Shown here one piece after another: positions 51,361-64,000 of a DNA stretch of 64,000 bases; position 1 is the stretch's first letter; every line of letters begins with the position of its first letter. The position numbers were made by a program, and so were the translations under genes. Origin of the DNA: Ophiodon elongatus (taxonomy: Eukaryota; Chordata; Actinopteri; Perciformes; Hexagrammidae); the NCBI GenBank assembly GCA_016806645.1, contig JACSYO010000150.1, forward strand, positions 2,208,501 to 2,272,500, in the 5' to 3' direction. The notes below the pieces were generated by a model. The model was given only the letters and a program-made list of their open reading frames with translations. It did no database searches and was not told where the DNA came from.

Positions 51361-51900
51361 AGTTTTATAAACTCTCGGTGGACGTCCGCTACGGAAGTTA
51401 TTGTGTCATCTTGGACAATGTCGCCCTCCCAGTCCACGATGGGCTGGTCAAGGGCAGAAATACATTCAGTGCAAGACTCATTCGACACTCATGCGCCACC
51501 AGAAGTCAGTTCCTGCCTGTGGCCATCAAACTTTTGAACTCCTCCCCCAGAATGTCGCACACCCCATCATTTATTTAGGCTAAATCTTCAACTGTGCAAT
51601 ACTGACTTGACAGTACAATCATTTTGTGCAATAATTCAATGTGCAATTATCTGGTTTACTGTTCATTTGAACTCATACATATTTATATTTAAGCTATTCT
51701 TGCACTTCAACACTCATCATAGATCCCATTTCTCAACATTATTATTTCACTGTTATATATACATAATACATATTTCCATATTTAATATTCAAATTTCCAT
51801 ATGTATTGTTATATATTGTAGTATAATGCACATCAACACATTTTTCTCATAATTTCTCTACGTTTATATGTATTTCTATTCTAGAATGGGGTCAACTGCG
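51361..51900 (+). mobile_element. non-LTR retrotransposon 3' end (ORF2 terminus and 3' UTR)
   Basis: The frame carries NTFSARLIRHSCATRSQFLP followed by VAIKLLNSSP, the usual C-terminal end of the same LINE ORF2 family. It then runs into a TGTGCAATA-rich, AT-rich 3' UTR. It has the same strand as the piece at 50,160-50,455 and probably belongs to the same insertion. Confidence 0.72.
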
Positions 51901-52639
51901 TCATAACGACTATGTGTGGTACTGTCCTACTGCACTAGGCCCAACTAAGGTTGTGCTGTACTAGTAGTTATACCTGAATGTGTGTACTTAACTTGGCTTT
52001 GAAATACTTTTACAGTACATTCCAGCACCAATATAATAGATTAAATTCTATTCACATTCATCGCTCTTGGGGACTTGAGCTACACTTACTGTGACATCTT
52101 TATCATTCAAGGACCTTGAATCCTCCTGTAGTATTTCTACTATGATAATTGAGAGAGCGATTTGGACAGATCTCAGGCTTTTCTGTGTCCCCGGTGTTGG
52201 CAGGGAGGTGTTCGTCTCTTTGAGGGTTCATGGTGATCTAATCCCTTGCATTTAGGCTTTTGGTCAGCTGAATTATATCCTTTCAGTTTCTGAACAAGAA
52301 AGCAATTTCTTTTTGACTGAGGTTTATGCACTGAACCATTTCAGTGACTTGCATTGAAGAAAGTAGGCAGAGGCAGAGAGTTATCTTTTTAATGACCAAT
52401 CTTCTACTTGACTTTTTTTCATATCAAGTGAAATTTATTTTAATAGCCATTAGAAAAAAGGTGCAAAAAAAATCATAAAATCAAGAGATAATACAAAATA
52501 TATAAAATAATGCACAAAATCATAAATATATTAACTATGCTGGAGAACGCATATGGAAAATTTATAAAAGAATACACAAATATCACAGCAATGCAGTAAT
52601 CAGAGCAGTCGGCTTTTATATTCAAAGTAGCAAACTTGA

Positions 52640-53095
52640 AGAATTTTATTTAAAGGGCCAGTGTGTAGGGTTTGGCGCCATCTAGCGGTGAGGGTGCAGA
52701 TTGCAACCAGTTGAAACATCCCTGTGTGCCAAGTGTGCCGAGCCAGTAGTTGTAAGAGTAGCGTAGGTCATATGGAGAATAGTAGACCCAGTGTGTGTAG
52801 ATAGTGGGAAGTGAGTGGTGAAGCAAGAGAGAGAGAGAGCGGCAGCGAATTTGCATGGGCAAACGAGTTGGCAGCGGGGAAGAAGACAATTCCTTCAGCA
52901 GTTCAAATTAATGTTCATTGGAAGTGTCAGTTTTTGCAGGAATATATGCAGCCCCCTTGTCTTCCGGCCCCGGATACCAAAACAGCGGTGTCCCTGTGTT
53001 TTCCGACCACGGTTGGGAAGCCGAAGCAGGTTGATTTGTTGTTCTGCGTTGCTTTAGAAAACATACTTAATAATATTATATTCCTTTTCTGACAG
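52640..53095. repeat. short dispersed teleost element
   Basis: Starts AAAGGGCCAGTGTGTAGGGT, then GCCATCTAGCGGTGAGG and TGCAGATTGCAACCAG. I recognise this as the leading edge of a very abundant short repeat of fish genomes. The right boundary is uncertain; no coding capacity. Confidence 0.6.
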
Positions 53096-53371
53096 TAGAT
53101 CAGAACTCATGTACTCCTTACATGTTACACACATGTAGGGAGTACATTTACTGATTCTTAAAATACATGTCTGTGAAGTCACTATATATATATATCACCA
53201 AAGGAGATAAAAACAATGTCCGACTGATGAAAGTATTGCAATATGTATATATTCTCAGTATTACGAACTGGTTTTCAGTGGTGAGATTACTAGGGGAAAA
53301 AATGCTGTATTACAGTTTTTCTCCATTTTATACATAAAATAGATGGAACTATGCACACTATTCTGCAAAAA

Positions 53372-53404
53372 ATAGCATGTTAGCATGGAATTTCGGATGC
53401 AGCC
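53372..53404. repeat. dispersed repeat end, copy 2
   Basis: ATAGCATGTTAGCATGGAAT followed by TTTCGGATGCAGCC; the diverged partner of the copy at 49,421. Confidence 0.45.
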
Positions 53405-56400
53405 TAAAACTCCAGACTGCTAAACTCAAGGCACAATTCCATGGTTTTCACTCAAATAGAAATATTAAATCATCCGGGACGGAAATCTCGAGGATTGCAA
53501 CCTTGAAAGACTAATCCTTTCTCCGAACAGACGCTAGTCCACAGCAACATCTGTTTGTGTGTGCTTGTGTGGACGTTAATCTACAGTGTAGTGAACATAA
53601 AGCAGGACCTTGAGGAGCGACAGTTCAAGCCACCCTGGCATTAATCGTTTACATGAGAGAAACACAATCTAATTCCACTGAGGATATGAACACCTGTGTT
53701 TTTTTCATCATAATGGGGGTGTAGACATTGAAACTCAACCGCCGAATTGTTTAGAAAAGAAAAGACTGTCAATCAGTATTGCCTGCAATTTGCACACAAA
53801 GCATTGACTTTGTGCTCCTAATAAAAGCATTTTACAGTGGCCGTGGGGGAATACAGTAGGTTCACTATTGATTAGGGACACTTTTCTTTGTATACTTTGT
53901 TGATAATCTTGTCTCGCATTAATACAGCCTACTGATATACTATACATACAACATACTGTAGAAATAAACGTGTGTGAGAGGCCTTGCTGAGATTCGATGA
54001 CATTTGTCCCCTTAATCCTGTTGTTCCATAGAAGTTTGTTTGGGTAAAGGGTTTCCTCTCTCATTCATTCCTTTTCCATTACATGACCCATGAATGATTC
54101 AGGAGCCACTGTGTTTGTTGCAAATAGTCATTTATATTTTATAGCAGCTTTATCTTGAAAACCCTCTTCTGTCCTGAACCACCCTGCAGGATCACGGTTG
54201 GATTTTCATCACTGGTGGATGAAGTGCCACGGTGGCATTTTTTTTCTGACCTGCCCAGATGCATGAATTCATAAATTGTGGATGTGGTACTGATGGACTC
54301 CCTTGTTTTCTCTGATGACATTTCCATACATGGCTCACTGTGCAAAATGTAATTTTGGCTCACGAGCATCACACCTTCTCCCTTTATGGTAAATATGATA
54401 CTATACGTGTTTTAAAAATGGAACAAAAAAGACATTTGCATATCTTCTGCACCAAGCCCACAAGGTTTATTCTGCCCCGACCACACAGCAAATGCTTTTT
54501 CAGTGTGAATACAAATGCATGCGCATCCCTAATTGGTTGTGCGTGGTTATATATGCTCTTAGGTGTCTGTTGAGTCAACCTCATTTGAAGCCACTTCCTG
54601 TATAGCTTCCCTGGATAAGTAGCTGTTTACCGGATGACCAAAATATCGAATGAGATAAATGCCTTATATAACATGTAGTTTGTTAGAGAGAGAAAAAAAA
54701 AAAACGACAAAAAGTTGACCCCTCACACCCCAAGCTATTAGTCAAGGTATAATACAACCACGCATCAACTTTTCATGGCTGTGGCTTATCGCAAAATAAA
54801 GACTGTGTTGAATTGAGGCGTGTGATGTAATTGAATTTTGACCTCAATAATAGATATAGAGCTGCAGTGTGGCAGTGAGAGGTGGGATTTGTTGCGCTGG
54901 GGCCATCCAAATTCTCTCTTGGGGCAGAAAAAAGAAAAAAGAGCCTGGTCATGTTTCTGCCGGTGTGTGATTGTGTTTGTGTGTGTGTGTGTGTGTGTCT
55001 GGCTGCGGTGATTTCCCACCAGGCTCGAGGGGAGAGTCATCTCCTCAACTTCTCTTTACCTCAAGCTAGTGGCAGACTCTCCACCCACCTAAATCTGCAG
55101 CTGTGCCAGGTGAGAGTAGCAACCTTATTTAGCTAAATGTTTTTCTTCTTTTTATCCAGGAGGTTCTGCTTATAAAGAGAGTTCAAAGGGAAGTTATCTT
55201 GTCCTCTCCTCACACCACGTTGCCCTCTCTCAATTCAATTCTCCCTACCCTTCCCTTTTCTTGTTCTCTCTTTCTTTCTCTCCCCCCACATCTCAAGATT
55301 AATAATGCAGCATAACAGATCCCCCCTCCCCCTCCCGTTTATTTGATCTCCACCAGATAGTGCTCAGCCAGCACAAGCTAATTTTAGAGGATGACACTGC
55401 TGAGTGCTTGCGATAAGCAGCTCACAATGAGCGGGACATTATTTTCTTTCTCTCTCAGGTTCCAGTCCTTCTCAGGTGGAAATCACTGTAAACACAGCAT
55501 GTCCCAGATCTCGCAGATTGCAGAAATTGCAGAACATATTTTGCATCATTACCCAAAGTTTTGGAGTTGGCATCTTGCGTCTATTTTCTTTCTACTTGTT
55601 TAAAGGTGCAGTGTCTTACAAAATTTGTATTTGGCTGTGAAGTGTGCACTGATTCACAGCCAACACTTTACTGCTGTTCGCTTTTTAAAAAACAGACTGT
55701 AAATAGTGTGTTGCAGTTGAAAATTTTTTATTTTGGGGGGGGGGGGAGGGCAGCGCCACAGCCACGGAGAAACTCATTGATATTGCAAATTCCTATCATA
55801 TTATGCCCCTTTTTCTAGGGAGAACAAGTGCCGGAAGAGGCATATTTTCAGCACTTAACAAAGAGGTTGAATCAATAACAGCATGGGGCCCCAGATCTTT
55901 TGCTGGCACAACAACCTAACTGTTTAGCATTCCATGCTTGGAGCCCATGGTGCAAGTGTTTATCATACGAAATGTATTATTAATTTCCAAACCTTCAAAA
56001 ATATTGAGCTCAGTATTTGTCTCACCTAATCATGTTTATTTCATCTTGCCCGTAGCGTATAAATCATGCTAAATCAGCTTTAATTACACTGGTGTGGAAT
56101 TTGTCTACAGTTGAGGTAGTCAAGATTAGATTCAAGGACAGGATTATTTTATTGCCGTCACTGAATATTTGGAGCCTACTGCTCTGTCTGTGTATTGCTC
56201 TGCTGACATGGGGGCGTATGTGCGCGTGTGATCTTATCTGACGAGGAAGATAATTGGAATTTATAGGAGGTAATAGATAACATGGCCGTGCATCCAGCCA
56301 AACTGACAACAGCGGGAGCAGCAATATATATCCCATCATGGCCGTTCCTTTTCCATGAGTGGTTTAAAATAGGAAGCCAGTTGCTGAATGATACACCTGG

Positions 56401-59400
56401 GATTTCTTTTTTTGTTTTTTAACACTTATTAACCACTTGCACGGAGTGCAGGTGGTACTCATTCGTAAACTGGGGATTTTACTGTATGCGGCGACACATT
56501 ATCTTTAATAAAGTATTATAAATTCTCAGAGGACATTTTAGCAGCTGTTATCTGTTTTCTCATGTCTCTAGTTTGTACATCTGTAACCTTGTTCCACAAG
56601 AGAAAATTCTCAATTATTGTAAGCAGCACTTATAAAGGCCCATTCACACGAGCATTAAAAAAGTTTACATTTTGCGATTCAAATCGAATCATTTTAGATG
56701 GAATAGGTCTGATCCGTGGATTCGCCTATGGGGGGAAATTATTCTAGGCTTATCTTTCACATTGAATCTAATCTCGGTAAACTTTGACACGTAAATTTGC
56801 GCCATTGGCCAATGGCAGTGGCAAAACCCACTTGATACAGGAAACACTCTCAGTGGGCCATCTCCAATCTGAACTGTCTCTACTGACAGCAGTTAGCTAA
56901 CAAGCATTAGCTCCCTCAGAGGGCTGTTTTCCCTTCTTCAATCACACTTTTTTTTGTAAGTGAAATGTACATCCTTAGAACAAAAGGGGGCATCAAGGGA
57001 AGTAAACTGTTCAGAACATAGAAAGAAGTTTGGAATGTTGTGACTAGCGCTAGCATAGTCCTTGCTTTCTAGCATATTAGCTTGCCAGCTACAGGTCACC
57101 AACTAGCCCTGCGTGTAGTCCCTAGTATTATCACATCACAGCCTGTATTGCAACAATTTGCAGATACACTTTACTGTGCCATTTTCTTGTGTGAATATAC
57201 CTTAAAAGAGTAATTTAAGTACTTTACTTAATAAGTAATTTAATAGAAATGGAATATATTTAAAACATTGCTCTTTTACAAATATATAACACTGTCATCA
57301 ATCACAACCACATTTTTTTGTTTGTTCAACTTTGTTGTCTGGTTAGTATTCTTTATGGTGCTCTCATGTGTTCAAACCACCACCAATATAGATGTAATTT
57401 AAGGAGCACACGAGTCGGAGAACCCTTTCAGAAACATGTGAGGGAAAGGTGTCTTTATCCTTTACACCAGATTGCCGTATTGCTGGAAGTAATGATCTCG
57501 GTCGCTGTGAAAGGTTAGAGAAATGCAGAGATTCTTGTCTTATTCAAATGACTGTTTGACAAATGAGTTTCCCTTGAAGACATATGATACATTATTAGCA
57601 TTTTATTATGACTAATGATGTGGGTGATCAGGATTATGTAGAGCAGATAAATCATTTCCCCTTCCTTTCATTTAGAGAATGGCGATGCTCTAAGGCTCTT
57701 TGCTGGGCATTAGACCGGGGTCCGAAAACAAATTCTTTACTTGATTATAAAGGGATATTTTCAACTTTGGACTTATTTTCATAGTTTTTGTAACCATGAG
57801 AATGAAAATTGTGTTGAAAATGTCATCAATTACTTCTCCGTGGCGCTTCAGTGTAACTCTCAGCTAAAAGCACCAAAGCAATTTCCAACAGCTATAACCA
57901 AGAGGTGATTAAAGCACAACCATATATGTGCTTAATTATCTCTTCAGTGGCAGGAAACCGTGATAGAAATCCTCTATCCTGCATCTATATTGCATTAATA
58001 CTATAGGAGTAACCATGATAGTGGTCCCAGCTCTTTCATCTATATTGCATTTGCACTGCCGTGATAAGTCCCACTCCTGACATCTTTACTGCATTAATAC
58101 TGTAATGATAGCAAAGGTAAAGGTCTTCCCACAATGCATCTGTTTTACATTAGTCTTGCAGACGTCTCTGCAACCTATTCTTTTAACAAATGTGATAAAG
58201 TGGAGTTGAAGACTTGCAGTATATTGCGACAGTGACCTCATATTTCATACAACTGGGTGCTCAGCTATTTCCTTTGCTGCCTCACGGCTGAAAAGCGAGC
58301 ACATTTTAATTTTTTTGACCGTTCCTTCTGAGGGCAGAGCAACACTATAAAAAGTGGAGCTGTGATGTGGAGTGAAAAATGGTTTGTGTGACAGAGAGGG
58401 CCATGGCCTGTTTTATAAGTCTGGTTTTGAGACAGACTAATAAACATATAATGCTACTGAGAGAGACAGTGTGAAAACACCGACTTCTCTATCATTCTAA
58501 GCTCTTGGCAGTGTTTGCAGTCCAGGCTGTCTCAAGACTTTATCTTGAAGTTGTCTATGCAGGACTAATGTCCCCTAAAACTGTTCGGAGAAACAATTCA
58601 GGTTAAGAGTTGTTGGCTGCAGAGGCACAGAGTAGCCTCTGTTTGGATTTCAATCTGCATTCAAGACTGCGCTTCCCTTCCTCAACCACTTCCTTCTATC
58701 CTGCGGCAACCACAAGACAGAGTAAGCACACTGACTGGCTAAATTGAAAAAAGGAGATTTGTATAATTGGTATTTGTTGAAGTGTTTCTTTGCAAAATGT
58801 TTGTTGCTTGGTATTCACTGATCAGTAAAACAGTAATGCTATTCCATCCCTGAATTGTCTCTGTTCTGTACAGACACAGTGACCACCTCTTGCAAGATGT
58901 TCTTGATGATGTTTCTTAATATGAAAAATTAAACCACTTCAATTATTTGCAGTGAGCATGCATAATGTGTACTTGTGTATTCATCTAAGACTCGAAGCTA
59001 TTGGCATACATCTTTTTAACTACTTGAATTCAAAGCGCTAAACCCTTGAGCCCCCAAAACCTGTTAACAACCAACTGTTTAATTTCAAATATCCATGGTC
59101 AATAAAAACTAAACAATACCTCTGTCTCGTCGTACCCCTAAGCAGCTACACACCAATTACTGTATACAGGCCGACCATGCTGCTTTAAGGCAAGACTAAA
59201 AAACAAAATCTGTATTTGAGTGTTAAGTATTATGTTTGAGTGTCTTTTACATTGGTTTGAGACATTTATGATGATCTGTCGTTCCAATACAATATGTACA
59301 CACAGTTATTTCTTAGCAACCTAAACTACTAAACCACTAAATGTTTGTACGGCAAAATTATTTTGATCAAGCAAACCTTAAGTACGCCTGCCAGTGTGCT

Positions 59401-62400
59401 TTACTTTTTTATAAATCCCAATTAACTTGAAAATATGTCCACATGGATCAGCTTCATATCCCACCATCATCATCACCCACATTCAACCATAAATTGGCAA
59501 TCCAAAGCACCTCAAGAATATTGATGCATAGATATGAGCCTGCTAATCAATGGTTCTTTACGGTGAATCATTGCAACTACCGAGAGGAAGACCAAGAAAA
59601 GGTATTTTTTTGGACACAGAAACTGAGGTGCTTGGGGGTGAGGTGATCCCTAAACACTCGTTCCCTCCTAATTCTTCCACTAATATAGTCTCTGGCAGTA
59701 ACGTTGCATCTGTCATGCAGCATTACGCAGTATTTATCTGTTGACAGCAATTGGACTGATTGCTTCCAAAATGGTTACGACCATCAGTGGTATGCCCCAC
59801 CCTGGGATATCATTTGAAAATGGAAGTCTGATAGGTGTACACAATACAATTTATTTGTTGAAGTTTTGTTATGGCGAGCTTGGCCAACATGATTAGGACT
59901 CGTAATGAGGATATGTAGTGTTACTGGTGAGTGTGTGGCAGTCACCTGCGGCTTCTTCAGTGAGCTCTGGTACTTTATTCTGATGGCTTTTTTTCAGTTT
60001 GTCTGTGAACAGTATAGCATATATGTCCCTATCGAATAAACCATAAATGAAGCTGCATTCACTGCTGCGATTTACACACAGAAACTATATGAAAACTATT
60101 GTTCTTAGTGATTCATGCACAATATTAGAAGATTACTGAAAACTATTGATGCTCTGTCCCTTAATTCTCTATTAATGCTATATGAGATCTTGGACTTTTA
60201 CCACCTATGATGATGATTTAATCCGCTCCACAGCTGACCATGAGTGTCAGTAATCCGGCCCTCTCCTCTGCGCTCAGGGTTTTCAGACCGTGCTGATGAA
60301 ATACTGAGTGGAATTTGATTCAAGATTTGAATTGGTTATTATGTTTTACAATTGAGAGGTGCTTATGGAATAGTTATGGCTCACTAGCACAAGCACAAAT
60401 GACACTGCTGGTTTGAATGTTTATGATAAAGTGGATCTATAAGTAACAGATGAAGTGAAATGTGTGTATCTTTATACGTTAATGATGAGTTTCCCTGGAC
60501 CTTCTCTCATATCTCCCACCAAACATGTGTTTTTAAACATTATTGTGATTTGGGTTGGAGTTTTACTCGAATACAAGCTCAGCATCAATGACACGACTAT
60601 TTCTTTACATTTATTTCATGTGGTCAAAGATTATTATTTTTTTCTATCTTTCTGAATAGAAAGGAGCGTCAGACTCCAGTGATGGATGCAAAAGGTCATG
60701 CCAGCCCTCTTTTCAACACTGATAGACAACCCGCTGCACAGAGCTGTGGAGCTGGTTGAACGGGGCTAAGCCTCAGAGCAAATCATGCCAGCTGCTAAAA
60801 TTCGGAGCCAGACAGCAGTCGAAACAAAAGTGCCCTGTACCTGAACTCAAACACATTTTGATTTATTTATTCCCTCAGAATACAGTGGTTATTATTTGTT
60901 GTTTGCAAGACAGTGACTACTGTATATGCATGGTTTTTATCCTGAAGGGGAACATTTCTGCAAATTAAGGGGCATATTACATGCCCTCACAATCTTAATC
61001 GTGTTTGATAAAATGCTGCCTGGGCTGATGATTCAAAATGGAGCTCGGGAGGCTTTTGATTGAAAGATAAGTTGAGAGTGCTGATTTCCTATTTGTTCCA
61101 CTGACAATGGTCTAATTATGCCAGCGAGCCCTTCATTTCGTCAGCGTTATTCCAAAAAATATGGTTTGCAAAGAGGTCAAAAGAACAAATGATGAAATCA
61201 CGATACATTAAGTGAACTGTGAATAGTGTAGGTTTCATATCATCACCCTCTTCAAATAACATTGGCCTTTTGGCCCGGATGAACACCAGTTGGTCCTTGT
61301 AATCAGCTTCCAGATCCAGAGCTGGCATTAAAAGATTTTACGGTGCAGATTCATCAGCAATCCTATCGCAACTCGATAAGGCATTACGTCTGGCTGCCCA
61401 ACAATCAAAAACTGCAGACACCGTGGGTTTTCCAGGATTGATGCGGAAAACCATTGCTTGTGGGGTTAAAGAGTACCGCCTTTCCATCATGCTGACACCA
61501 AGGCATATAGTCCACATGACACATTTTAATTGAGCATTGTCGATTTAAAGCCCACGACCTCGTCAGGTCTCTGGAGAGCTGACGGGGGTGTTTTTCTTGT
61601 CTGGTCTGTGTGTAACAATCTTGTAAACAATTGTGTGACATGGAGTTGAATGTCAAGTTTACTTCAGTGTTGGGATCAACAAGAAGGGATTGCCTGATTA
61701 GTGTTGTATTTATACGTTTGCCGAGTACTGGAATGAAAAGTGTGGATCTTAAAGCAAATTGGTCGTGTGGTTCAAGCCCCAATAAATGATGCTATTTCAA
61801 AAAACTTGTGAGAGTCTAAATGTCATGTTATACTGCACAAAAAGACAACAGCATTTATGTTGACGCAGCATATTTCTTTTTGTAACAAATGTGCAACACC
61901 CTAACTAGAACCTCCCAAATGGTCTGCCACAAGCTATTAAGATGCCACTGACCAAACAATCTTTTGCAGTTGTGAGAAGCTGATGCAGTCAATCCTTTTC
62001 CCCATCTATTTGTTCTTAACAGCATGTGACAGTTGTGTGACTGTCAGTGGAGAGTCGTCCAAGTTTTCCCACCTTTTGATGTTGCTCTGCGCTGTGGTGT
62101 GTAGCAAAGACTCAAAGGACTGGTAGCTTAACAAGCCTCCCCACAGTGGTCATCACTGAAGTCCGGGCAAAGAGATGTTGGCGGTGGACTCCCGAGGGAA
62201 GCTGATGTACCAGGAGGTTGATGAGATGTCATCATCTGCAGTCGCCAGTGTATCAGCAGGGATGACCCGAGGCAGCGGGACATTTATGGCCGGAGCGACA
62301 CTTTTGAAGGTGTCGATTTCTTTTTTCTTCAGTCATGTGTGCTTGTGATTGGAGGAGAGTATTGCCCATAGAGTCCAGTAGAGGGTGAAACCTGTGTGAA

Positions 62401-64000
62401 TTAGAACTTAGATTTGAAAAAAATTTGAAATTTGAAATGTAAAGAATGCAAGAGGTGTCAACCACCAAGGGCTACTTATAGATTTAGACCAACTTTTATT
62501 GAGCAATATGTGTTTTTTTAGATATTTTTGAGCCAGAGCTTTCTTTTTTTTTAGCATTTTAAACAAACTTACACAAAGCTCCTCCTCCTCCTGTTTTACA
62601 AAGGTTAGGACATGAATGTAGTGTAGGACTACAGCAACAGTCAGTTCTGCAGGAGCTAATATGTTAGCAAATACACAAATTGTGACTGGGTTTGCCGTTT
62701 CCATATAAAACTTAAGATAATAAAGAACTCAACTAATGGTCATATAGTTTCATGGCAGTTTTTGGCGAAAGTATTATGAGACTATACCGATCACAATATA
62801 AGCTAGGTCACCTCACCCAAGTGACCGATTTGTAAGGTTCCAGACCTGACACATGTAAGTACCAAGTGTAACTGTACCTTTTCTTTTAAAGCATGTCCTC
62901 AGCAAACTGACCAAAGGGATGTCTTACCTTGTGTTCCTGTCTGAAGTAAGCCTCTCTGTGGTTTTCCGTTCCTGCTCATGACTTTCTGTATTCCTGAGAG
63001 TTTATCTCAATCTGACTGTATTCGGTATCCTGCTCCACAGTAGCCTTTTGTTCTGGGATTGTGCTGTATCTATTAGATGTTATGGTATGTCACATTCATC
63101 ATCAGAGTGGAGCTATCGAAGATAACATACTGGTAAAATACTGTTAATCTAAAAGGAATATCAGTTTAAAGATAATGATTTTAAATATGCATTCTTCCCT
63201 TTTTGGGCTTAATCAACGGCTACTGTTGCGATTGCAGATAAAGTCTCGAGGCTCATCTACAATGAATACTTACATGCAGTAAGCTAAAATAAAAAAAGAC
63301 TTGCCTCCATGTGAAAAGAAAGCCCTAAACACTTCAGTAGTAGCTGTCAAAACTTGTCAAAGCTGTAGTATTAACCCACAGTTGCGGTTACTACGGTAAC
63401 CACTGGTGTCACCAAATTAACCAGGACTGAAATCTTATTCTGCATTCCAGTCAAAGTCGGAGGTTGGAATTTCCCATTTGAAATTTCCAACATCTGACCT
63501 CCAACTACTCCGGTTACACAACGGCAAACTAAAAAAAACAAAAAAAAACATGGCTGACTCTGACAAACCGATGTATCTTTGGCTAGTGTACACACAATTG
63601 AGCTCCCAACGGTGCAACAACCAATTTGCATATAACAAACGAAACTGAGGAGGAAAAAAGAGGCATGAGACTTTCAAAGATTCTTTACCATAACCAGCTA
63701 CCTGATAACTTTGGCGACATATTTTGCCATCAATTTACATGCAGAAGACGTTTTACTATATGATAGTATGTATTTTATTTAATAAGATACAGGCAAATAT
63801 ACTTTTGCCCTTTTAGTTAGTGGTTTACCATTTATAATGTGCGCTTCCATGGATATTGTCATTGTTGTGACTGCACTTCATGTAGTATGACTATGGCTGT
63901 GCTCATATTTTATCTTTTCAATGCGACTTTTGTCATCTGATCATGCCAGGGCGCATTAACTGTCAAGTCTGTACGCTTCGAGATGAGATCTTGCACACAA
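53405..64000. other. gene-poor flank, no supported gene
   Basis: No exon series found. It contains a (GT)n at about 54,975-54,999, a G run near 55,735-55,747 and a small hairpin-type repeat at 63.45-63.50 kb. A 57-codon ORF at 62,175-62,348 is noted as a finding. If the flanking gene lies to the right, its long introns could extend here unseen. Confidence 0.5.
63454..63503. repeat. imperfect hairpin repeat
   Basis: GTCGGAGGTTGGAATTTCC is followed by GAAATTTCCAACATCTGACC, an imperfect inverted repeat. The GGAAATTCCGAC-type wording is seen at the edges of fish miniature elements. Confidence 0.5.

Noticed and set aside
61116..61328. Minus-strand 70-codon ORF starting MPALDLEADYKD
   Set aside because: Looks protein-like for about 30 residues but has no recognisable domain, splice partners or second line of evidence.
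62143..62308. Spliced exon using the CCCCACAG acceptor upstream of the 62.2-kb ORF
   Set aside because: All three frames from that acceptor meet a stop within the segment.
1..64000. Bacterial-type features (operons, CRISPR arrays, insertion sequences, riboswitches)
   Set aside because: The sequence is clearly vertebrate nuclear DNA with spliced genes; the periodic repeats present are microsatellites.

Overview
The window is vertebrate, almost certainly teleost, nuclear DNA. It is AT-rich and full of CA/TG, TA and tetranucleotide microsatellites, split-codon spliced genes and fish-type dispersed repeats. Four protein genes can be reconstructed exon by exon, all inside 18,958-37,861. They are (1) a class III-like zinc alcohol dehydrogenase paralogue on the minus strand, 9 exons, 387 aa; (2) gar1, the H/ACA snoRNP subunit, plus strand, 6 coding exons, 226 aa; (3) adh5, class III alcohol dehydrogenase / S-(hydroxymethyl)glutathione dehydrogenase, plus strand, 9 exons, 376 aa; (4) an eif4e cap-binding factor gene, plus strand, 7 exons, 216 aa. 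In every case the exon lengths add up to an open frame, and every junction used has GT..AG introns.

Layout: 1-18,957 is a gene-poor flank with microsatellites, a foldback-type inverted repeat near 5.2-5.7 kb, a nested inverted repeat inside a dispersed element near 12.4-12.7 kb, and a decayed tRNA-Phe at 13.1 kb. The ADH paralogue and gar1 are head to head over a few hundred bases (23.39-23.72 kb). gar1, adh5 and eif4e then run in the same direction. 39-64 kb is again gene-poor, with a broken non-LTR retrotransposon (50.2-51.9 kb), a large tetranucleotide array (41.74-41.93 kb), a 42-bp near-perfect palindrome (40.3 kb) and a (CA)(TG)(TA)(CA) cruciform-prone tract (48.2 kb).

The genes do not form a pathway. 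adh5 does formaldehyde/S-nitrosoglutathione metabolism, gar1 makes pseudouridylation and telomerase RNPs, and eif4e starts cap-dependent translation. What ties the locus together is history (the two ADH genes share an identical intron layout and flank gar1) and possibly regulation: the adh5 and eif4e start regions share an identical 15-base GCGCATGCGTCATGC word followed by a CCAATCAG box.

The most unusual thing I see is the ADH paralogue. Its frame and splice sites are intact, yet the catalytic zinc ligand histidine is a tyrosine, several other usually invariant residues are changed, and a hexanucleotide repeat encodes a run of Glu-Thr pairs in the cofactor domain. I found no undescribed multigene system; everything outside the four genes is non-coding as far as I can support.
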